Assembly: GCA_965116565.1 (NCBI GenBank)
Contig: OZ220699.1
Location: forward strand, 1,364,001 to 1,428,000
DNA from: Bin87 sp965116565
Lineage (GTDB): Bacteria; Chloroflexota; Dehalococcoidia; Lucifugimonadales; UBA3495
DNA: 64,000 nt
Direction of reading: 5' to 3'
Shown here: piece by piece, positions 26,723 to 34,645 of the stretch
Layout of the letters: the number at the start of each line of letters is the position of its first letter
Numbering within the stretch: position 1 is the first letter of the stretch
The notes under the pieces: generated by a model
What the model was told of the DNA's origin: nothing
What the model saw: only the letters and a program-made list of their open reading frames with translations
The model's database searches: none
Program-made: the position numbers and the translations under genes

Positions 26723-27658
26723 ATGACTACGCCGGTTATTCCCACGGAGGAACAGGTACTGGGTTGGTTCGATTCGTTGAGCAACTGGGGACGTTGGGGC
26801 GACGATGATGAACTGGGGACGCTGAACCTGATCAATGACGACAAGCGAAAGGAAGCGGCAGGGCTGGTGACCGAAGGCATTTCTGTGACGTGCTCCCGAC
26901 TGCTCGTGCCGGAGATGGCGGCGGACGTTACCAGCATCCCGCCCCTGCATTACATGGTGTCCACGGGCGAGTCGGCGCCGTCGGAAGGCGGCGGAGGGGC
27001 GAGCGATTTCATTGGGGTGTCTTTCCATGGGCTGACTGTTACGCACCTGGACAGCCTGTGCCACCAGTTCTGGAACGGCAAGATGTACAACGGAAAGGAT
27101 GCCGTCCTGATCAACAACGCGAGCAAAGCCGGCGCCGGCGCTATCGACAACGTCAAGCACGGGGTCATCACTCGCGGCGTGCTGTTGGACATCGCGGCAG
27201 TCAAGGGCAAGGAGTGGCTGGACGCTGGCGAGCCCGTGTTCGTCGCTGACCTGGAGGCTGCGGAGGAAGCGCAGGGCGTGCGCGTTACGGAGGGCGACGC
27301 GCTGTGCGTCCGCCTGGGTTGGTACAAGCGCCGTCAGGAGGTTGGCCCGCCCACTGCCGCGGAGGGGCGGCCTGGGTTGCACGCAGAGACGCTGCCCTGG
27401 CTGCGGGAGCGCGGCGTGTCCATCGGCGCCTGCGATGCCTCGTGGGACGTCGCTCCCAGCGAGTATCCCTACGTGGGCCTGCCCATCCACAAGGTGGGCA
27501 TCGTCGGCATGGGCCTGTGGCTGATCGACGCCGCCAACTTCGACGAACTGGAACCGGTCTGCCGGCGTCTAAACCGGTGGGTGTTCATGTTCACGGTTGC
27601 GCCGTTGCGGTGGCACAACGCGACGGGCTCGCCAGTGAACCCGCTGGCCACGTTCTGA
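26723..27658 (+). CDS. Cyclase-family metal-dependent hydrolase
   Basis: 311 residues of the kynurenine formamidase-like cyclase family. FHGLTVTHLDSLCH (about residue 98) is the H..THxDxxxH metal site; the conserved opening WGRWGDDDELGTLNLI and the late GVSIGACDASWDV fit the long-chain subgroup common in marine Chloroflexota. Members hydrolyse amides or lactones; the substrate here is unknown. It is followed 12 bp later by a hypothetical gene on the same strand. Confidence 0.85.
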   Translation: MTTPVIPTEEQVLGWFDSLSNWGRWGDDDELGTLNLINDDKRKEAAGLVTEGISVTCSRLLVPEMAADVTSIPPLHYMVSTGESAPSEGGGGASDFIGVSFHGLTVTHLDSLCHQFWNGKMYNGKDAVLINNASKAGAGAIDNVKHGVITRGVLLDIAAVKGKEWLDAGEPVFVADLEAAEEAQGVRVTEGDALCVRLGWYKRRQEVGPPTAAEGRPGLHAETLPWLRERGVSIGACDASWDVAPSEYPYVGLPIHKVGIVGMGLWLIDAANFDELEPVCRRLNRWVFMFTVAPLRWHNATGSPVNPLATF

Positions 27659-27670
27659 CCTTCAGGACCA

Positions 27671-28186
27671 ATGGCGGATTTGCCTGTTTTGACAGCCGAC
27701 GACCCCGTCGCCAACCGGAAGGTCTGGTCGGAGTGGCTGCGCCGCCCCGACTGGTACAACGTACCTGACCGGAACGGTGAAATGCATCCGTGCGATGACC
27801 CGTGGGAGGTAGGTGAATTCCTCGCCGATGAACACTGGCCATCCGTTGAAGACGTGATTGCCAGCGACGAGTACGAATACGAGGAGGACGCGGCAGAGGC
27901 GATCATGAGCGTTTGCTTTGGCTTGAGAGGCGATCCGCGGGACTTCGATCGCTCTGATCTACCCGAGCGGCTCTGCAACCGGGTGCTCATGACGGCGCGG
28001 GCCGCCCGGAGCGCACCGGATCAAGACAACCTGATGTGGAATATCGACAAGAACTCCATCGCCGATCTCACCGACGCGCCTGAATGGAGCCTGGTAATCA
28101 TCGCCACCTGCCTCATCAGCATGTGGGAGCATGATCAATCTCCAATGAGCGGAGCCATCATGAGTCCGACGGACGTGGCACGATGA
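27671..28186 (+). CDS. Hypothetical acidic protein
   Basis: 171 residues, rich in Asp and Glu (for example SDEYEYEEDAAEAIM), with a WYNVPDRNGEMHPCDDPWEV segment and a C-terminal WSLVIIATCLISMWEHD helix. No family recognised. The 12-bp gap to the cyclase suggests co-transcription. A shared function is only inferred. Confidence 0.6.
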   Translation: MADLPVLTADDPVANRKVWSEWLRRPDWYNVPDRNGEMHPCDDPWEVGEFLADEHWPSVEDVIASDEYEYEEDAAEAIMSVCFGLRGDPRDFDRSDLPERLCNRVLMTARAARSAPDQDNLMWNIDKNSIADLTDAPEWSLVIIATCLISMWEHDQSPMSGAIMSPTDVAR

Positions 28187-28317
28187 TGTGCCGACATCCT
28201 CGATGCGGGCCCGCCATCCCTGCTGTCCGGCCCTTAGCGGAGTAGCCGGATCGATCTGGTAAGATTGCCGTGCACTTTGCGCGGCAATCATTTTCAGCAC
28301 GAAGCAACTGAGCGAAT

Positions 28318-29589
28318 ATGACCTCGAATGACGATTACGGCCCTGGTCTGCTGGCACCCTACCGGGTGCTGGATCTCACCGACGGCCGTGGGCTGCTCTG
28401 CGGCAAGATGCTGGCCGACCTGGGCGCGGACGTGGTGCAGGTGGAGCCGCCCGGCGGCAGCCCCGCTCGCAGGGTGGGACCGTTTTACAAGGATGAGCCG
28501 GGGAGAGAACGCAGCCTGTTCTGGTGGGCCCACTGCGCCAACAAACGGGGCATCACGCTGGACATCGCCAGGGATGACGGAGCGGCGTTGTTGCGCCGGT
28601 TGGTCGCCAACGCCGATTTCCTCATGGAGTCAGCAGACCCGGGGCGGATGGCGGCGCTTGGGCTCGCCTACGAGGATCTGCGGGCGATCAACTCCAGGCT
28701 GGTCATGGTGTCCATCACGGCGTTCGGTCAGGATGGGCCATATGCCGACTACCGGGCGTCGGACATCGTTGGGATGGCGCTGGGCGGGTTCATGCACCTG
28801 ACGGGCGATGGCGACCGTCCGCCGCTTAGGGTGAGCATGCCTCAGTTCTACCAGCACGGCAGCGCGGCCGGCGCGGCTGCCGGGATGATCGCGCACACTC
28901 ACCGGCAACTGACCGGCGAAGGTCAGCACGTGGACGTATCCTGCCAGCAGGCGGTGGCGCGGACTCTGGCCCACGCGCCTCAGTACTGGGACCTGGAGCA
29001 GACCGTCCTGCGACGTATGGGAGCCTATCGTGAGTCGGCCGGCGGCACCTTCACGCGCATCAACTGGCCCTGTAAAGACGGCTACGTGAATTTCCAGCCG
29101 GGAGGCGGGACCGCGGGATCTGCACGCAGCGTACGCGCGGTGCTGGAGTGGATGACCGAGGAGGGTATGGGCAGCCCCGAGCTGGACGCCGTCAACTGGG
29201 AGGAACTGGGATACGGCACGGCCCGCGCCGAGATCATGGAGCAGACGGTGGCTGCCGTCGCGCCGTTCTTCATGACCCACACTCGTAACGAGTTGGCCGA
29301 CGGCGCGCTGGAACGTCGTATCCTGCTGTTCCCGGTAGCCACGCCGTCCGACATCCTGGCGCACCGCCAGCTGGCCGCCCGCGATTATTACGACCGTATC
29401 GAACACGAGGACATTGGCGAGACGGTCACCTACCCCGGACACTTCGTAAAGGACATACAGGATGCCACGCGGGTGGGCACGCGCCGGCGCGCGCCCCGCG
29501 TGGGCGAACACAACCGGGAGGTCCTCGGCGGCGAGCTGGGCCTGAACGACCGCGACCTGGCGCGGCTCACGGAATTGGGCGTAATCTAG
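28318..29589 (+). CDS. CaiB/BaiF family III CoA-transferase, lacks the usual catalytic Asp
   Basis: 423 residues. YRVLDLTDGRGLLCGKMLADLGADVVQVEPPGGSPAR is the N-terminal CoA-binding region and KRGITLDI, VSITAFGQDGP are family marks (each string here is a known block). In the active-site block GQHVDVSCQQAV, the position of the nucleophilic Asp (Asp169 of formyl-CoA transferase, within QDAV) is Gln. It precedes a second CoA-transferase by 90 bp, so the pair may work as subunits. The fused protein at 59.2-61.9 kb joins two such domains. Substrate unknown. Confidence 0.87.
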   Translation: MTSNDDYGPGLLAPYRVLDLTDGRGLLCGKMLADLGADVVQVEPPGGSPARRVGPFYKDEPGRERSLFWWAHCANKRGITLDIARDDGAALLRRLVANADFLMESADPGRMAALGLAYEDLRAINSRLVMVSITAFGQDGPYADYRASDIVGMALGGFMHLTGDGDRPPLRVSMPQFYQHGSAAGAAAGMIAHTHRQLTGEGQHVDVSCQQAVARTLAHAPQYWDLEQTVLRRMGAYRESAGGTFTRINWPCKDGYVNFQPGGGTAGSARSVRAVLEWMTEEGMGSPELDAVNWEELGYGTARAEIMEQTVAAVAPFFMTHTRNELADGALERRILLFPVATPSDILAHRQLAARDYYDRIEHEDIGETVTYPGHFVKDIQDATRVGTRRRAPRVGEHNREVLGGELGLNDRDLARLTELGVI

Positions 29590-29606
29590 TTTTTCGTGGA
29601 TGCACA

Positions 29607-29651
29607 GGATATACAGGATCCGGTTTCGCATTTTGTGCATCCTGTATATCC
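29607..29651. repeat. Inverted pair of CATCCTGTATATCC-type repeats
   Basis: GGATATACAGGAT and ATCCTGTATATCC form a perfect 13-bp stem with a 19-base loop, starting 18 bp after the upstream CoA-transferase stop. Weak T/A tracts flank it (TTTTTCG on the left, GAAAAAC on the right). It is both a repeat (see 5061 and 5987) and a possible transcription terminator. Confidence 0.65.
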
Positions 29652-29679
29652 ATGAAAAACCGTTTATGGAGTTGAGTTG

Positions 29680-30915
29680 ATGGCCGGTCTGCCGTTGGAA
29701 GGGCTGAAAGTTCTCGACTTCTGCTGGGTGGCCGTGGGCCCGATGACCACCAAGTACCTGTCGGAGTATGGGGCGACGGTGCTGCGCGTGGAGTCGGCAA
29801 AGCGGCCGGAGACGCTGCGGCGGGCCGGCCCCTTCGCCGGCGGACAGTCGGGCATAAACCGCTCCGGCTACTTCGCCAACTACAACGCCAATAAGTACGG
29901 CCTGTCCATCGACATGGGCCATCCCCGCGCGCCGGAGCTGATCCTGCGCATCGCGGAATGGGCCGACGTGGTCACGGAGAACTTCACTCCCGGCACGCTG
30001 GAACGGTGGGGGTTGGGCTACGACGAGCTGAGCAAGGTGAACCCGCGCATCGTGCTGTTCAGCGCGTCCATGCTGGGACGCGGCGGGCCGATGCAGACGC
30101 AGCCGGGATTCGGGGCGGTGCTGTCGTCGCTGGCCGGTTACACCAACATCATCGGGTGGCCCGACCGGGGGCCGGTGAACCCCTACGGCGCGTACACCGA
30201 CTTCGTGTGTCCCAAGTTTGCCGTCGCTGCCATCCTGGCCGCCGTGGACCGCCAGCGAGCGACGGGCCGCGGCACGCACCTGGACATGTCGCAGCTGGAA
30301 ACCAGTCTGCATTTCGGCGGGCCCATGCTGCTGGACGCCGCCGTCAACGGGCGCGAGCCGGAACTGGTGGGCAACCGCCATCCTTCCGCGTCGCCACACG
30401 GGGCCTATCCCTGCGCTCTGGACGGGAACGGCGAGACCGACCGCTGGATCGCCATTGCCGTGTTCACGGACGAGCAGTGGGCGGCCCTGCGCGACGAGAT
30501 GGTTGCCGACGGCGTGATCGACGTGCAGTCGGGCGAGTTCCGCACCTTCCGCGGGCGCAAGGCCCACGAGGACAAGATGGACGGCATAATCGCCGGCTGG
30601 ACTGCCAACCACGACCGGCACGAGCTCATGCGGCGGTTGCAGGCCGCAGGCGTCCCTGCCGGCGTGGTCAACGACACGCGGGATCTGTTCGAGGACGAGC
30701 AGTTGCGGCATCGTAACCACTTCACATGGCTGGACCATCCTGAAATGGGCTCCTACGCCACCGACTATACGGAGTCGCATCTCTCGGCCACGCCGGGCCG
30801 TCTGGATCGGCCCGCCCCGCTGCTGGGCCAGGACACGGAGTACGCGCTGAGGGAGATCGTAGGGCTGAGCGAAGCGGAGTATCGTAAGTTGGAGGAGGCG
30901 GGGACGCTGGAGTGA
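29680..30915 (+). CDS. CaiB/BaiF family III CoA-transferase
   Basis: 411 residues from ATG 29680 (a TTG codon precedes it). GLKVLDFCWVAVGPMTTKYLSEYGATVLRVES, ENFTPGTLERWGLGYDELS and FSASMLGRGGP are family blocks. The active-site block reads HLDMSQLETSL, so the catalytic Asp position is Glu. The sequence resembles the N-terminal half of the fused CoA-transferase at 59.2 kb (both have the ERWGLGYxE motif), while the gene before it resembles the C-terminal half. Probably co-transcribed with that gene. Confidence 0.86.
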   Translation: MAGLPLEGLKVLDFCWVAVGPMTTKYLSEYGATVLRVESAKRPETLRRAGPFAGGQSGINRSGYFANYNANKYGLSIDMGHPRAPELILRIAEWADVVTENFTPGTLERWGLGYDELSKVNPRIVLFSASMLGRGGPMQTQPGFGAVLSSLAGYTNIIGWPDRGPVNPYGAYTDFVCPKFAVAAILAAVDRQRATGRGTHLDMSQLETSLHFGGPMLLDAAVNGREPELVGNRHPSASPHGAYPCALDGNGETDRWIAIAVFTDEQWAALRDEMVADGVIDVQSGEFRTFRGRKAHEDKMDGIIAGWTANHDRHELMRRLQAAGVPAGVVNDTRDLFEDEQLRHRNHFTWLDHPEMGSYATDYTESHLSATPGRLDRPAPLLGQDTEYALREIVGLSEAEYRKLEEAGTLE

Positions 30916-30978
30916 GGACCGGTGGGTGATTGGCGCGGCTGTCGCCCCGAATCCGCGAATGGGTTCTGGCACTTCGAA

Positions 30979-31527
30979 ATGGTTGTCATACGACGCGCAC
31001 AGATTGAGGACGCAAGCGCGATAGCGCAGGTGCGGGCTGAGAGTTGGCGTGCCGCTCATAGAGGCATCGTGCCTGATGAGTATCTCGACTCCATCGACGT
31101 GTCGGAATGGGCAGAGCGGCAGAGTCGTGTCATGGAGTATCAACCGGCGGAACTGGTGTCGCTGGTCGCCGAAGCCGATCAGTCGATTGTGGGAATAACG
31201 GCGGCCGGCCCGAATCGCGACGCCGATACACCGTATTCCGCCGAACTCTACATTATCTACCTGTTGCCCGATTACTGGCGGCGCGGCATCGGGGGTAAGC
31301 TGATGTGTGCAACGGCCAGATTGCTGGTGAGCCAGGGGTTGAATTCCATGATCCTGTGGGTGTTGGCCGAAAACTGGCCGGCTCGGAGGTTTTACGAAGC
31401 GTTAGGTGGGCGATATGTGGCGCAGCGGACCATAGGCATAGCGGGAGCGGAGTTGCCGGAAGTCGCCTACGGCTGGTCGGACACGGGCGTTTTGGCGGAG
31501 CTGGCAAACGGCGAGCCAAGCGAATAA
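30979..31527 (+). CDS. GNAT-family N-acetyltransferase
   Basis: 182 residues from MVVIRRAQIEDASAIAQVRA. LYIIYLLPDYWRRGIGGKLM is motif A with the acetyl-CoA pyrophosphate loop RRGIGGKL; WVLAENWPARRFYEALGGRY is motif B. The 19-residue upstream extension lacks family similarity. Acceptor unknown. It is 63 bp after the CoA-transferase. Confidence 0.85.
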   Translation: MVVIRRAQIEDASAIAQVRAESWRAAHRGIVPDEYLDSIDVSEWAERQSRVMEYQPAELVSLVAEADQSIVGITAAGPNRDADTPYSAELYIIYLLPDYWRRGIGGKLMCATARLLVSQGLNSMILWVLAENWPARRFYEALGGRYVAQRTIGIAGAELPEVAYGWSDTGVLAELANGEPSE

Positions 31528-31544
31528 ATCGAGTCCGTCCAACG

Positions 31545-32240
31545 ATGCTGGCACCCTTTTATTTGATTCGGCAGGTGATTTGGACCGCCGGTCTTGCGAT
31601 GCACTACATCACCATACCCGGGTCGTTCTTTCACGAGCTGGCTCACCAGTTGGCGTGCTACTTGGTGGGGCACCGGGTACTGGAGGTGCGATACATGGTG
31701 CGGGACAATCCGGCCTTTGCGGGCTATGTTCTGCACCAGGGGCCGCCCGGAGTGGCCCGGCATCTGTTCATAGGGATCGCGCCCCTGCTCATGGGGGCTG
31801 CCATCTGGTTGTTCGCCCTGGCGCTGGGCTGGTACTTCCTGCGCGACGGTCAGATCGCCATCTGGCAGGTGGCCGTGCTGCTGGTGGTTGCCTGGGCGAC
31901 CGCGGCGGCCACCTACGCTGCGCTGCCGAGCCCGTTGGACATGGAGGGGGTGTTTCAACAACCGTTCAGCATTCTCACCATCCCGTGTTACCTGGTGGCC
32001 GCGCCGGTTTGGCTGATCGCACACGATTACCGGCTGAACCTGTGGGGTTGGACCATTTGGCGCGTTGTGGTCGTCATGGGAACCGCTTACGTGATTTACC
32101 TACTGGCCGTAGGAGATGCTCCCGATCTGTCGGCGCGGACCGGGTTGGCGGAGTGGGTAGGCGACGTCTTGGCCGACGGTGTTGATTTACTGGCGGGTCT
32201 TGTTAACCGAGTGTTGGGCCTGATACTCGGTTCGCCCTAG
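31545..32240 (+). CDS. Integral membrane protein with HExxH motif
   Basis: 231 residues with about five or six hydrophobic helices. In the first third, IPGSFFHELAHQLACYLVGH contains HELAH, a zinc-metalloprotease-like motif in a membrane context reminiscent of M50-type site-2 proteases. No clear third ligand motif (NxxPxxxxDG) is seen, although ALPSPLDMEG might serve. ATG is 17 bp after the GNAT stop. Putative membrane metalloprotease; the function is not established. Confidence 0.6.
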   Translation: MLAPFYLIRQVIWTAGLAMHYITIPGSFFHELAHQLACYLVGHRVLEVRYMVRDNPAFAGYVLHQGPPGVARHLFIGIAPLLMGAAIWLFALALGWYFLRDGQIAIWQVAVLLVVAWATAAATYAALPSPLDMEGVFQQPFSILTIPCYLVAAPVWLIAHDYRLNLWGWTIWRVVVVMGTAYVIYLLAVGDAPDLSARTGLAEWVGDVLADGVDLLAGLVNRVLGLILGSP

Positions 32241-32276
32241 CGTTCGGTTACCTTCTGGCGCGACCAGCGGTTTCGG

Positions 32277-32306
32277 TTGACACCCTGAAGCGGTTGCGGC
32301 TAAATT
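32277..32306 (+). promoter_or_regulatory. Sigma70-type promoter of the P450 gene
   Basis: TTGACA, 18-bp spacer, TAAATT; 34 bp separate the -10 from the ATG at 32341. Confidence 0.6.
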
Positions 32307-32340
32307 GGCCCCACTCAAACGTTGTCTGCGAGGCTTTACG

Positions 32341-33570
32341 ATGCTGAAAGACCGGATTCACGACGAGCTGCTCTCTCCGGAGAACCTGCGGAATCCATAT
32401 CCGTACTACGCCATGCTGCGCGAAGAGGCCCCGGTTTACTGGAACGAGAAGTTCGACACTTGGGTGGTGACCTCCTACGAGGCCGTGGTATGGGCGCTGC
32501 GTCACCAGGAATATTTCTCGTCAGAGGTTTTCCTGCGAGACGAGAAGCCGCCCAGCCCTCCCATCTCGGAAGAGGATTTTTCGAAGTACAAGTTCAACTT
32601 GGACTACATGAACAACTGGTTCATCCGACGTGACCGGCCCGACCACCTGCGGATGCGCCGCACCGTCCATCCGGTGTTCAACCCCAAGTACATCGACAAC
32701 CGGTTCCGAGCGATGGTGCAGAATATCATCCAGGATCTGCTCAAGGACTTCGACCCTGAAAGCGGCGAGATGGACGTGCTCAAGGACTTCGCCAACGCCA
32801 TGCCGGTGCTGGTGATAGCCAACTGGCTGGGAATGCCGGCTGAAGACCGCGAGTTCATCCGCACGCTCTCCCGCCAGCTTCTGTCGCTGGACCAGGAGTC
32901 GCCCGACCGCCACACCCGCGTCCACGAGGCCATCACCACTCTGAACGACTACGTCAACCCACTGGTTGAGACCAGGGTCAGCGAACCCTCCGATGACCTG
33001 CTGTCGGTGCTGGCCATCGGCGAGCGGGAGGGCGAACTGAGCCGTGAGGAAGTGCTGGGTAACACGCTGCTGCTCCTCATCGCCGGCCACCAAACCACCA
33101 TCAATCTGGTGGGCAACGGAACCATGGCCCTGATGCGCAACCCCGACCAGTGGAACATGCTCAAGGACGACGACAGCCTGCTGGTTCGAGCCACCGAAGA
33201 GCTGCTGCGCTACGACTCTCCCGTCAAGCGGGCGCCGCGTATCGCCCTGGAGGACATTGAACTGGCCGGCCAGAAGATCCGCGAGGGCGAGAAGGTGATG
33301 GTTATCACCAACGCTGCCAACCGCGATCCGATGGCCTTTGAGAATCCCGAGGACCTTGACATAACCCGTTATCCGAACCCGCACGTCGCCTTCGGCGGCG
33401 GCATCCACCACTGCCTGGGCGCGAACCTGGCGCGGCTGGAAGGTCAGGAGGCGTTCCGCGCGCTGACCCGCAAGTTCCCGCCCTTCAAGTTTGCCAGCAA
33501 CCCAGATGAGCTGGAATACCACAACCTGCTGAACATACGCGGAGTGGTGAGCCTGCCCGCCGAGTGGTAG
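32341..33570 (+). CDS. Cytochrome P450
   Basis: 409 residues, normal for a soluble bacterial P450. LIAGHQTTINLVGNG is the I-helix oxygen-binding motif (Gln where Glu or Asp is more usual), EELLRYDSP contains the ExxR of helix K, and FGGGIHHCLGANLAR holds the heme-ligand Cys. It needs separate ferredoxin and reductase, neither in the window. It starts at ATG 32341, placed correctly behind a good promoter, rather than 32305. It converges with a regulator gene 100 bp away. Substrate unknown. Confidence 0.92.
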   Translation: MLKDRIHDELLSPENLRNPYPYYAMLREEAPVYWNEKFDTWVVTSYEAVVWALRHQEYFSSEVFLRDEKPPSPPISEEDFSKYKFNLDYMNNWFIRRDRPDHLRMRRTVHPVFNPKYIDNRFRAMVQNIIQDLLKDFDPESGEMDVLKDFANAMPVLVIANWLGMPAEDREFIRTLSRQLLSLDQESPDRHTRVHEAITTLNDYVNPLVETRVSEPSDDLLSVLAIGEREGELSREEVLGNTLLLLIAGHQTTINLVGNGTMALMRNPDQWNMLKDDDSLLVRATEELLRYDSPVKRAPRIALEDIELAGQKIREGEKVMVITNAANRDPMAFENPEDLDITRYPNPHVAFGGGIHHCLGANLARLEGQEAFRALTRKFPPFKFASNPDELEYHNLLNIRGVVSLPAEW

Positions 33571-33602
33571 CCTCCGTCCACATCGCTGATTGAATGGGGT
33601 AG

Positions 33603-33622
33603 GGGCGAATCATCATTCGCCC
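33603..33622. terminator. Hairpin between convergent P450 and regulator genes
   Basis: GGGCGAAT, loop CATC, ATTCGCCC: an 8-bp perfect stem followed by TTACGTTT. The GGGGCGAATNATNATTCGCCC type is a widespread intergenic repeat. Here it could end both transcripts; the T tract is weak. Confidence 0.5.
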
Positions 33623-33670
33623 TTACGTTTGCCTCGTTCGCCGAGGCTAATCTGCTCGGCAGTGGTTTGT

Positions 33671-34381
33671 TTACGGCTCCATCATGCCGTAACCCACGTT
33701 CTTCACCGTGCGGAAGTAGGTTGCCTGGCCGGTCTCAAGCTTGTAGCGGAGGCGGCGGATGTGGACGTCCACCGTGCGCGTGCCTCCGATGTTTTCTACG
33801 CCCCACACGTTTGCGAGTAGCTGGTCGCGGGTGAACACCTTGCCCACGTTTTCCATGAGGAACAGCAGCAGTTGGAACTCGAGCCAGGCAAGGTCCACCG
33901 GCCGTCCGTTGGCGGTTACCTGGTAGGTTGAAGGGTTGAGTGCTATGCCGCCCACGCGGATTAGTTCGGCCAATGCATTGGCTGCCTGGTGACGCTGGGC
34001 CAGGCGCAGGATCCTCTTGATCAATTCCGCAGGCGCACAGGGCACGCTCACGAAGTCGTCGGAGTCGTGATACAGGTCGGGGTCGTCGATGTCGTCGCCG
34101 GCGATGCAGCGCAGGATCAGGGGCGCAGACTCGTCGTCGTGCCGGCGGGGAGCGTCCAGCACGCTGTCCGGCGCAAGAAGCAGAACGCTCGGCGAGCCAT
34201 GATCGGTGAGGGAGTGGAGATCGTATGCAGGTTCCGGCCCCATCAGGACGATAGCGCCGCTATCCTCGGCCGCAATCAATGTCCCGTTCAGGGTTGCCCA
34301 TTCTTCGTCCTCGCCCAGCAGAAGGACCCGGGCCGGATCCGTCGGGCCCATGAGGGATGGAGATCTGAGGTGCTGAGTCAT
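33671..34381 (-). CDS. OmpR/PhoB-type regulator with degenerate receiver
   Basis: 236 residues from ATG 34381 (a TTG at 34396 is possible). The C-terminal 100 residues (GGIALNPSTYQVTANGRPVD, LAWLEFQLLLFLMENVGKVF, TRTVDVHIRRLRYKLE) form a winged-helix DNA-binding domain. The N-terminal part looks like a receiver fold, but the usual phospho-acceptor Asp and Lys signatures are not clear (LLLAPDSV is the nearest), so it may be an atypical, phosphorylation-independent regulator. It is divergent from the ATP-grasp operon, with four 11-bp-spaced hexamers between, its likely binding site. Confidence 0.8.
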   Translation of the reverse strand: MTQHLRSPSLMGPTDPARVLLLGEDEEWATLNGTLIAAEDSGAIVLMGPEPAYDLHSLTDHGSPSVLLLAPDSVLDAPRRHDDESAPLILRCIAGDDIDDPDLYHDSDDFVSVPCAPAELIKRILRLAQRHQAANALAELIRVGGIALNPSTYQVTANGRPVDLAWLEFQLLLFLMENVGKVFTRDQLLANVWGVENIGGTRTVDVHIRRLRYKLETGQATYFRTVKNVGYGMMEP

Positions 34382-34450
34382 AACGCTTGCAGCCAATCTT
34401 CCGTGAGAATTTTCAGGGTGTGTTATTGGAATGTACTATGCCGCCCACGC

Positions 34451-34489
34451 ATTAACGCGCGATTACGAACCGGTTACGCTTTTGTTACA
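34451..34489. promoter_or_regulatory. Operator-like array: four hexamers every 11 bp
   Basis: ATTAAC at 34451, ATTACG at 34462, GTTACG at 34473 and GTTACA at 34484 are direct repeats at exactly 11-bp intervals. A further GTTACA at 34549 and GTTAAT at 34559 are 10 bp apart. OmpR/PhoB regulators bind tandem half-sites 11 bp apart, and such a regulator gene starts 70 bp away. The site could control both the regulator and the divergent ATP-grasp operon. Confidence 0.65.
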
Positions 34490-34645
34490 TACATGGTCAT
34501 CTCACGCGGCGGGCAGTACCCGCATTTTCGCGCACGGGAAATCCAGCTGTTACAAATCGTTAATCCCGGCGCAACAAGGGTGTGGCATGATAGTTGCGCA
34601 GGGATTTTTGCCTGATGACGGACGAATGGCACTGGTGGGAATGAC

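Noticed and set aside
28630..31143. 837-codon minus-strand frame
   Set aside because: Antisense to the two CoA-transferases; shadow frame without domains.
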